64,000 nt of DNA from Luteibacter sp. UNCMF331Sha3.1 (GTDB lineage: Bacteria > Pseudomonadota > Gammaproteobacteria > Xanthomonadales > Rhodanobacteraceae). The translations under genes and the position numbers were made by a program. Positions within the stretch are counted from its first letter, which is position 1, and every line of letters begins with the position of its first letter. Shown in pieces: positions 57,240-64,000 of this stretch. Under the pieces are notes generated by a model that made no database searches, was not told the DNA's origin, and worked only from the letters and a program-made list of their open reading frames with translations. The stretch covers positions 554,558-618,557 of the forward strand of contig NZ_FOBU01000001.1 in assembly GCF_900109915.1 (NCBI RefSeq). The letters are read 5' to 3'.

Positions 57240-59663
57240 ATGAAGCGTATCGCCGCCCTGATCCTGCTCGCCTCCCTGTCCGCCAATGCGCTTGCCTTCG
57301 AGCCGTTCGTCGTTTCCGACATCCGCATCGATGGCCTGACCCGCATCGCGCAAGGCACGGTGCTGAGCTACCTGCCGATCGAGAAGGGCGAAACCCTGAG
57401 CGACGACAAGGCACAGGCCGCCATCCGCGCCCTGTACCAGACCAAGTTCTTCAGCGACATCGAACTCGACCGCCAGGGCGACATCCTCGTCATCAAGGTC
57501 GTCGAGCGTCCGGCCATCGCCAAGCTCACGCTGCGCGGCAACAAGGACATCAAGGAAGACGACCTCCGCAAGGGCCTCAAGGAGATCGGCCTCGCCGAGG
57601 GCGAGACCTTCGATCGCCTGTCGCTCGATCGCGTGCAGCAGGAGCTGATCCGCCAGTACTACAACCGCGGCAAGTACAACGTGTCGGTCGAGCCGCACGT
57701 GACGCGCCTCGACCGCAACCGCGTGTCGATCGACATCGAGATCCGCGAAGGCAAGGCCTCGAAGATCAAGGAGATCAACGTCATCGGCAACAAGGCGTTC
57801 TCCGACAAGCAGATCCGCGAGGGCTTCGAGTCGAACACGTCCAACTGGCTGTCCTGGTACTCCAAGGACGACCAGTACTCGCGCGAGAAGCTCTCGGGCG
57901 ATCTCGAAAAGCTCAGCAATTACTACATGAACCGCGGCTACGCCGACTTCGGCATCGATTCCACGCAGGTGGCGATCAGCCCGGACAAGCGCGCCATGTA
58001 CGTCGACGCCAGCGTCAAGGAAGGCGAGGTCTATACCGTCTCCGACGTGAAGCTGCTCGGTGAACTGATCCTGCCGGAAGAGACCCTGCGCAAGCTGGTC
58101 TATATCCACAAGGGCGACACGTTCAACCGCGCCGCCATCGAAGCGAGCACCGACGCGATCAAGGCCATCCTCGCGAACATCGGCTACGCCTTCGCGAAGG
58201 TCACGCCGATCCCGAAACTCGACAAGGACAAGCGCACCGCCGACCTCACGCTCTTCATCGAGCCGGGCAAGCGCGTGTACGTGCGCCGCGTGGTCTTCCA
58301 GGGCAACACCCGCACGGAAGACGAGGTGCTGCGCCGCGAAATGCGCCAGCTCGAAGGCGCGTGGTACTCGCAGGGCGCCATCGACCGTTCGAAGACGCGT
58401 CTGCAGCGCCTGGGCTACTTCAAGACCGTCGACATCGACAAGGCGCTCGTGCCCGGCACGGTCGACCAGGTCGACCTGACCGCGAAGGTCGAAGAACAGT
58501 CGGCGGGTTCGCTGATGTTCGGTGTCGGCTACTCGCAGTACTCGGGCATCATCCTGTCGGCCTCGGTGTCGCAGAACAACTTCCTGGGCACGGGCGACCG
58601 CTTCTCGATCGCCGCCGAAACCAGCACGTACTACAAGCGCATCAATGCCAGCTACACGAACCCGTACCTCACGGATTCGGGCATCGCGATCGGCTACAAC
58701 CTGGGTTACAGCAAGCTCGACTACGGCGATACCGATCTCGCGAACTACACGTACAGCACCAAGTCGTTCGAGACCACGCTGTCGATCCCCATCAGCGACT
58801 TCGACTCGCTGTCGACCAGCCTGGGCGTCAGCTCCAACCTGATCAACACGTCGGTGCTCTCGCCGGGCCAGCTGATCGCCTACCAGAACGCCCTCGGTAA
58901 CAAGACGATCCACTCGTGGACGTCCAGCCTCGGTTACACCCACGACACCCGCAACAGCTACTGGGCACCCACGCGCGGCGGCCAGCTGTCGGCGTCGGTC
59001 TCGGGCGCGCTGCCGGGTTCCACGGTGCAGTACTACAAGATCTTCGGCGAAGCCAATCACTACTGGCCCATCGGCAAGGGCTTCGTGCTCTACCTCGACG
59101 GTCAGGTCGGCTACGGCAAGACCTACGGCCAGACGTACGACAACGACGGCTACGCGTTCAACCCGGCGGATCCGGCGAATCCGATCAAGGTCTACAACAA
59201 GGGCGACAAGGTGCAGTTCCCCTTCTGGGAGAACTACTACGCCGGCGGCGTGCGCGACGTGCGCGGCTTCCAGGACAACACCCTCGGTCCCCGTCTGTGC
59301 GACGGCGGCAGCACCTCGTCGGTGCCGAACAGCAAGGGTCAGTGCGCGGGCGGCTACTACAGCTACGGCCAGCCGGTCGGTGGCGCGTTCAAGGTGCTCG
59401 GCACGGCGCAGGTCTTCCTGCCGCTGCCGTTCCTGAAGGACGTCAACACCGCCCGCGTGTCCTGGTTCGTCGACGTCGGTAACGTCTACAAGGACTACGG
59501 TTCGTTCGACGCCAGCGACCTGCGTGCCTCCACCGGTCTGTCGCTGCAGTGGCAGGCGCCGATCGGCCCGCTGATCATCAACTTCGCGGTGCCGTTCCGT
59601 AAGAAGGACGCCGACAACCGCTTCGTCGAGCGCATCCAGTTCACGTTCGGTAACCAGTTCTAA
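57240..59663 (+). CDS. bamA: outer membrane protein assembly factor BamA
   Basis: BamA is the core insertase for outer-membrane beta barrels. The 807-residue protein has a signal peptide (MKRIAALILLASLSANALA), five POTRA domains (about residues 20-420, the first starting FVVSDIRIDGLTRI), and a 16-strand barrel. The C-terminus ends RIQFTFGNQF with terminal Phe. ATG 57240 was chosen for the signal peptide. lpxD follows with no skp between. Confidence 0.97.
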   Translation: MKRIAALILLASLSANALAFEPFVVSDIRIDGLTRIAQGTVLSYLPIEKGETLSDDKAQAAIRALYQTKFFSDIELDRQGDILVIKVVERPAIAKLTLRGNKDIKEDDLRKGLKEIGLAEGETFDRLSLDRVQQELIRQYYNRGKYNVSVEPHVTRLDRNRVSIDIEIREGKASKIKEINVIGNKAFSDKQIREGFESNTSNWLSWYSKDDQYSREKLSGDLEKLSNYYMNRGYADFGIDSTQVAISPDKRAMYVDASVKEGEVYTVSDVKLLGELILPEETLRKLVYIHKGDTFNRAAIEASTDAIKAILANIGYAFAKVTPIPKLDKDKRTADLTLFIEPGKRVYVRRVVFQGNTRTEDEVLRREMRQLEGAWYSQGAIDRSKTRLQRLGYFKTVDIDKALVPGTVDQVDLTAKVEEQSAGSLMFGVGYSQYSGIILSASVSQNNFLGTGDRFSIAAETSTYYKRINASYTNPYLTDSGIAIGYNLGYSKLDYGDTDLANYTYSTKSFETTLSIPISDFDSLSTSLGVSSNLINTSVLSPGQLIAYQNALGNKTIHSWTSSLGYTHDTRNSYWAPTRGGQLSASVSGALPGSTVQYYKIFGEANHYWPIGKGFVLYLDGQVGYGKTYGQTYDNDGYAFNPADPANPIKVYNKGDKVQFPFWENYYAGGVRDVRGFQDNTLGPRLCDGGSTSSVPNSKGQCAGGYYSYGQPVGGAFKVLGTAQVFLPLPFLKDVNTARVSWFVDVGNVYKDYGSFDASDLRASTGLSLQWQAPIGPLIINFAVPFRKKDADNRFVERIQFTFGNQF

Positions 59664-59766
59664 GCCATGCCTTAGCGGAGCCTCCCGGGCCTCCGCGAAA
59701 GCATGAGTACAATCACCGGGGTGGCCGGGCACGTGCCCCGCCGCCCCTTTCTTTTGGGAGCTTTCC

Positions 59767-60798
59767 GTGAGCGGAAACCCGCAGTTCACCCTTGCCGAGC
59801 TGGCCGAGCGATTCGGACTCGAAGCGCATGGCGATCCTGCCACCGTCGTCGACGGCGTGGGCACGCTGTCCGCCGCCACGAGCAGCCAGTTCACGTTCCT
59901 CTCGAATCCGAAATACACCTCGCAGCTGGCCGAATCCCAGGCCGGCATCGTGGTCCTCCACGCCGACGCCCTGCCCCTCCGCACGGGCGCGGCGCTGGTG
60001 GCGAAGGATCCGTACGTCGCCTACGCGAAGATCGCGGCACTCTTCGAGAAGCACGCCGCGGCGCCCCGCGGCATCCATGCCAGCGCCGTCGTGTCGGCAT
60101 CCGCGCGCGTGCATCCCACGGCGAGCATCGGCCCGTGCTGCGTCGTGGAAGACGGCGCGGTAATCGAGGAAGGTGCGATTCTCGGCCCCCACTGCACGAT
60201 CGGCCCGGGCTGCGTCGTCGGCGCCGACTGCCGGCTCGTAGCGCGCGTGACGCTGGTGATCCGCGTGACGCTGGGCCAGCGCGTGCTCGTCCACCCGGGC
60301 GCCGTCATCGGCTCCGACGGCTTCGGCATCGCGTTCGACCGCGATCACTGGGTGAAACTGCCCCAGCTGGGCGGCGTCCGCATCGGCGACGACTGCGAGA
60401 TCGGCGCGAACACCACCATCGACCGCGGCGCGCTGGAAGACACCGTGCTCGAGGAAGACGTCCGCCTCGATAACCAGATCCAGATCGCCCACAACGTGCA
60501 CATCGGCGCGCACACGGCCATGGCGGGCTGTTCGGCCGTCGCCGGCAGCGCGAAAATCGGCCGCTACTGCCTCATCGGCGGCAACGCGGGCATCCTCGGC
60601 CACCTCGAACTGGCCGACCGGGTTACCATCACGGCGAAAAGCCTCGTGACGGCATCGATCAGGGAGCCCGGCGAATACTCGTCCGGCTCCCCGCTGCAGG
60701 AAAACCGCCAGTGGCGGCGCAACGCGGCGCGCATGAAACATCTCGACGAGTACGCGCGCCGCCTGACGGCGCTGGAAAAGAAGGACAAAGGGCAATGA
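59767..60798 (+). CDS. lpxD: UDP-3-O-acylglucosamine N-acyltransferase LpxD
   Basis: LpxD adds the second acyl chain in lipid A synthesis. The 343-residue protein starts with a GTG (GGGAG upstream). It has an N-terminal uridine-binding domain and a left-handed beta helix with hexapeptide repeats, including [36 protein letters not shown] and [20 protein letters not shown] with the catalytic His. It overlaps fabZ by four bases. Confidence 0.96.
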   Translation: MSGNPQFTLAELAERFGLEAHGDPATVVDGVGTLSAATSSQFTFLSNPKYTSQLAESQAGIVVLHADALPLRTGAALVAKDPYVAYAKIAALFEKHAAAPRGIHASAVVSASARVHPTASIGPCCVVEDGAVIEEGAILGPHCTIGPGCVVGADCRLVARVTLVIRVTLGQRVLVHPGAVIGSDGFGIAFDRDHWVKLPQLGGVRIGDDCEIGANTTIDRGALEDTVLEEDVRLDNQIQIAHNVHIGAHTAMAGCSAVAGSAKIGRYCLIGGNAGILGHLELADRVTITAKSLVTASIREPGEYSSGSPLQENRQWRRNAARMKHLDEYARRLTALEKKDKGQ

Positions 60799-61268
60799 CC
60801 GAACTGAAAGCCGCCGTGACGCTTCCCGTGGACGTGGAGCAGATCCAGCGACTCCTGCCGCACCGTTATCCGTTTCTGCTGGTCGACCGCGTCACCGCGA
60901 TCGAGCCCGGCAAGACGATCACGGCGATCAAGAACGTGACGATCAACGAGCCGTTCTTCCAGGGTCATTTCCCCGGCCATCCGGTCATGCCGGGCGTGCT
61001 CATCGTCGAGGCCATGGCGCAGACGGCGGGCCTGCTCACGCAGATCACCAGCCAGGTCGACGGCCAGTCGGGCAGCCCGCTGTTCTATCTCGTTAAGGTC
61101 GACAACGCCCGCTTCTCGGCCGTGGTCGCCCCGGGAGACCAGCTGGTCATGCAGGTCTCGCTCAAGCGCCTGATCCGCGGCATGGGCCTGTTCGAGGCGC
61201 AGGCCTCGGTGGACGGCAAGGTCGTGGCGTGCTGCGAGCTGATGTGCGCCGCGAGGAGCGACAAATGA
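60795..61268 (+). CDS. fabZ: 3-hydroxyacyl-ACP dehydratase FabZ
   Basis: FabZ dehydrates hydroxyacyl-ACP and competes with LpxA/LpxD for hydroxyacyl chains. The 157-residue hot-dog protein has [14 protein letters not shown] and the active-site segment [20 protein letters not shown] (His and Glu). Its start overlaps the lpxD stop and its stop overlaps lpxA (ATGA in both cases). Confidence 0.97.
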   Translation: MTELKAAVTLPVDVEQIQRLLPHRYPFLLVDRVTAIEPGKTITAIKNVTINEPFFQGHFPGHPVMPGVLIVEAMAQTAGLLTQITSQVDGQSGSPLFYLVKVDNARFSAVVAPGDQLVMQVSLKRLIRGMGLFEAQASVDGKVVACCELMCAARSDK

Positions 61269-62038
61269 TCCATCCCACCGCGCAGATCGATCCGTCCGCG
61301 CGCATCGCCGACAACGTCAGCATCGGCGCGTTCAGCGTCATCGGTGCCGACGTCGTCATCGGCGAGGGAACGACCGTGGGCCCGCACGTGGTGATCGAAG
61401 GTCCCACGGTGATCGGTCGCGACAACCGGATCTCCCAGTTCGCCTCGATCGGCGGGCCGCCGCAGGACAAGAAGTGGCAGGGCGAGCGCACCGAGGTCGT
61501 GATCGGCGATCGCAACCTCATCCGCGAATTCGTCACCATCAACCGCGGCACCGGCGACGGTGGCGGCATCACGCGCGTCGGCAACGACAACTGGCTGCTC
61601 GCCTACGTGCACATCGCGCACGATTGCCAGGTGGGCAACCACATCGTGTTCTCCAACTATTCGGCGCTCGCCGGACACGCGGAGATCGGCGACTGGACGA
61701 TCATGTCGGGCTACTCCGGCGTCCACCAGTTCTGCAAGGTGGGCGCGCACGCGTTCATCGGCATGGGCTGCCTCGTGGGCTCGGACGTACCCCCGTTCGT
61801 GATGATGGCCAACGAAACCCGTGGCCGTCCGCGCGGCATCAACAGCGAAGGCCTGAAGCGTCGCGGTTTCGATACCCACCGCATCGCCGCCATCAAGCGC
61901 GCCTACCGCACGCTTTACATGGCGGGCCTGCCGCTGGCCGAGGCGCGCGAGCAGCTGCTCGCGCAGGCCGAGACCAGCGAAGACGTCCGTCAGATGCTCG
62001 AGTTCATCGATCGCAGCGAGCGTTCGCTCGCCCGGTAA
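61265..62038 (+). CDS. lpxA: UDP-N-acetylglucosamine O-acyltransferase LpxA
   Basis: LpxA starts lipid A synthesis. The 257-residue protein begins [20 protein letters not shown]. It has beta-helix repeats with [31 protein letters not shown] and the catalytic His in [22 protein letters not shown] 61265 overlaps the fabZ stop. Confidence 0.97.
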   Translation: MIHPTAQIDPSARIADNVSIGAFSVIGADVVIGEGTTVGPHVVIEGPTVIGRDNRISQFASIGGPPQDKKWQGERTEVVIGDRNLIREFVTINRGTGDGGGITRVGNDNWLLAYVHIAHDCQVGNHIVFSNYSALAGHAEIGDWTIMSGYSGVHQFCKVGAHAFIGMGCLVGSDVPPFVMMANETRGRPRGINSEGLKRRGFDTHRIAAIKRAYRTLYMAGLPLAEAREQLLAQAETSEDVRQMLEFIDRSERSLAR

Positions 62039-62108
62039 CAACCGCCGGCGCCGTCACGGCGCCGGTGTTTCGCAAGGCCGGGATGCCGGCTGCGGGAGAC
62101 CCATCACC

Positions 62109-63332
62109 ATGCAGCAGACCGTCCCCTCCGACGCCACCCCGCTGATCGCCCTCATCGCCGGCGAAGATTCCGGCGACCAGCTCGGCGCCGAGCTCATCGA
62201 AGCCCTCCGCGCGCGTTACCCGCACGCCCGATTCGTCGGCGTCGGCGGCGCGCGCATGCTCGCCCAAGGGTTCGAGTCGTGGTACGACATTCGCGAACTG
62301 TCCGTCATGGGCTTCGCCGAGGTCGTCAGCCATCTGCCGCGCCTGCTGAAACTGCGCAAGGCGCTGCTCGCGCGTCTCCTCGACGCGCGGCCGACGATCG
62401 TGATCGGCATCGACGCGCCGGACTTCAACCTGGGCGTGGAACGCAGGCTCAAGGAGGCCGGCCTGGCGACGGTGCATTACGTCAGCCCGTCCGTCTGGGC
62501 CTGGCGCGAGAAACGTGCCGAGAAGATCGGCCGCTCGGCCGAACGCGTGCTCTGCCTGTTTCCGATGGAACCGCCGATCTATCGCAAGCACGGCGTCGAC
62601 GCGCGCTTCGTCGGACATCCCCTCGCCGATCGCTTTCCGATGGTCTCCGACCGCGAGGCGGCGCGCGACGCGCTCGGCCTGCCGCACGACAGCCCCGTGC
62701 TCGCCGTCTTGCCGGGCAGCCGCCCGAGCGAGATCGAGCGCGTCGGCGCCACCTTCATCGACGCCGCGCGGCGCGTGGCCGCGGCCATGCCGCAACTGCG
62801 CATCGTGGTGCCGGCCGCCAACGACCGCGTCCGTGCACGGCTGCACACGCTGCTCGCCGGTTTTCCGGGCACCCCGCCCCTGCTGACCGACGGGCATTCG
62901 CACGAAGCGATGGTCGCCGCCGACGCCGTGCTGCTCGCGTCGGGAACCGCGACGCTCGAGGCCATGCTGGCGAAGCGGCCGATGGTCGTCGGCTATCGCG
63001 TGTCGCCCACCAGCTACCGCATCGCGAAACTGCTACGCATGCTGAAGACCGACGTCTACAGCCTGCCGAACATCCTCGCCCGCGCCGCCGGTCTGACGGG
63101 CGAGCGGCTGGTACCGGAATACATGCAGGACGAGTGCACGCCGGACAACCTCGCCCGCGCCACGCTCGACCTGCTCGGCGACAGCGAGCGCCGCGGCCGC
63201 GTGGTCGCCGCCTTCGAACACCTGCATGAATCGCTGCGCGGCGGCCTGGACGGACGAGCGGCCGATCATGCGGCCGACGCGGTCGCCGATCTGATCGACG
63301 CACGCTTGCCTGCCGGCGCGGCGCACCGTTAG
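62109..63332 (+). CDS. lpxB: lipid A disaccharide synthase LpxB
   Basis: LpxB joins UDP-diacylglucosamine and lipid X. The 407-residue GT19 protein has [57 protein letters not shown] and [20 protein letters not shown]. It starts 70 bp after lpxA and ends 10 bp before rnhB. Confidence 0.97.
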   Translation: MQQTVPSDATPLIALIAGEDSGDQLGAELIEALRARYPHARFVGVGGARMLAQGFESWYDIRELSVMGFAEVVSHLPRLLKLRKALLARLLDARPTIVIGIDAPDFNLGVERRLKEAGLATVHYVSPSVWAWREKRAEKIGRSAERVLCLFPMEPPIYRKHGVDARFVGHPLADRFPMVSDREAARDALGLPHDSPVLAVLPGSRPSEIERVGATFIDAARRVAAAMPQLRIVVPAANDRVRARLHTLLAGFPGTPPLLTDGHSHEAMVAADAVLLASGTATLEAMLAKRPMVVGYRVSPTSYRIAKLLRMLKTDVYSLPNILARAAGLTGERLVPEYMQDECTPDNLARATLDLLGDSERRGRVVAAFEHLHESLRGGLDGRAADHAADAVADLIDARLPAGAAHR

Positions 63333-63342
63333 GCTCGCGACC

Positions 63343-63990
63343 ATGCCCCGCAAGCGCAACGTCAGCTCACAGCTCGCCCGCGACCTCGTCGTCGCCGGCG
63401 TGGACGAGGCCGGACGCGGACCGCTCGCCGGGCCGGTGGTGGTCGCGGCCGTGATCCTGGACCCCGCCCGGCCCATTCGCGGCCTGAACGATTCCAAGCA
63501 GCTCGCCGAGGACGTCCGCGAAAAGCTCTACGGCCGCATCGTGGAACGCGCACTCGCGCATTGCGTGGTCTTCGTCGAGCGCGACGAAATCGACCGGATC
63601 AACATCTTCCAGGCCACGATGGTCGGGATGACGCGCTCGCTCATGGGCCTGTCGCTGGTGCCGCACCTCGCCCTGATCGACGGCAACCGCCTGCCGCGCA
63701 CCCTGCCCTGCGAAGGCCGCGCCGTCATCGGCGGCGACGCCACGGAACCCGCGATCAGCGCCGCCTCCATCCTCGCCAAGGTCAGTCGCGACCGACACAT
63801 GCAGGCGCTCGACGCGCTGCATCCGGGCTACGGCTTCGCCCGGCACAAGGGCTACGCCGTGCCGGAGCATCTCGAGGCCCTGGGACGCCTGGGCCCCTGC
63901 GACGCGCACCGCCGCAGCTTCGCGCCGGTCCGGCGGTGGTTCGAGCCCGAGGTCGAACCGATGGCCGATCTGTTCGCCGTCGCGGTCTGA
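63343..63990 (+). CDS. rnhB: ribonuclease HII
   Basis: RNase HII removes single ribonucleotides and primers from DNA. The 215-residue protein has the motif [20 protein letters not shown] (Asp and Glu metal ligands). [20 protein letters not shown] and [20 protein letters not shown] complete the family pattern with Asp ligands. The next gene in this cluster is normally dnaE, outside the window. Confidence 0.96.
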   Translation: MPRKRNVSSQLARDLVVAGVDEAGRGPLAGPVVVAAVILDPARPIRGLNDSKQLAEDVREKLYGRIVERALAHCVVFVERDEIDRINIFQATMVGMTRSLMGLSLVPHLALIDGNRLPRTLPCEGRAVIGGDATEPAISAASILAKVSRDRHMQALDALHPGYGFARHKGYAVPEHLEALGRLGPCDAHRRSFAPVRRWFEPEVEPMADLFAVAV

Positions 63991-64000
63991 AAAAATTTCT

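Noticed and set aside
57114..59984. Very long open frame on the minus strand
   Set aside because: It is antisense to bamA and lpxD and has biased composition; the plus-strand genes have full family signatures.

Overview
The window is chromosomal DNA of a GC-rich gammaproteobacterium of the order Xanthomonadales. A Rhodanobacteraceae genus such as Luteibacter or Dyella fits best. The evidence is the gene orders map/glnD/dapD, asmA/mutY/yggX and rpsB-tsf-pyrH-frr-uppS-cdsA-dxr-rseP-bamA-lpxD-fabZ-lpxA-lpxB-rnhB, a large Oar-type TonB receptor, a lateral-free single flagellar locus with sigma-54 and sigma-28 promoters, and many REP-type palindromes. The genus is an inference. No 16S rRNA gene is present to settle it.

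Layout. 1-13.7 kb is flagellar and chemotaxis. flgB to flgK run leftward behind a consensus sigma-54 promoter (flgK is cut by the window edge). cheV, a soluble methyl-accepting protein, flgA, flgM, flgN and an EAL-HDOD regulator follow, with sigma-28-type promoters before cheV, the receptor and flgM. 13.7-23.6 kb holds mixed housekeeping genes: MAPEG, TMEM43-like, MBL-fold hydrolase, gamma-glutamyltransferase, YfhL ferredoxin, lipoprotein, coaD, rsmD, ftsY, asmA-like, mutY, yggX and tRNA-Phe.

23.7-31.9 kb, just downstream of tRNA-Phe, is an accessory island with more A+T-rich, mosaic composition. Its core is a leftward operon that looks like two toxin/immunity cassettes. One is a 143-aa protein coupled to a 406-aa protein with NADase-toxin-like motifs. 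The other is a 243-aa exported protein followed by a 914-aa protein with an HEIQH metallopeptidase motif. Each cassette is preceded by a copy of the same small helical gene, intact in one case and a 3' fragment in the other. Small coiled-coil membrane proteins flank the island, and a highly structured intergenic segment with its own -10 box is a candidate small RNA.

32-49 kb holds a TPR lipoprotein, the TonB receptor, an exonuclease/phosphatase-family protein, an alpha/beta hydrolase, parC, a Nudix hydrolase, a DUF2233 protein, dapE, an ArsC/Spx-like protein, dapD, glnD and map. 49-64 kb is the conserved translation/envelope run from rpsB to rnhB, with ribosomal protein S2 and EF-Ts, ribosome recycling, isoprenoid and phospholipid precursor synthesis, outer-membrane assembly and lipid A synthesis encoded in order.
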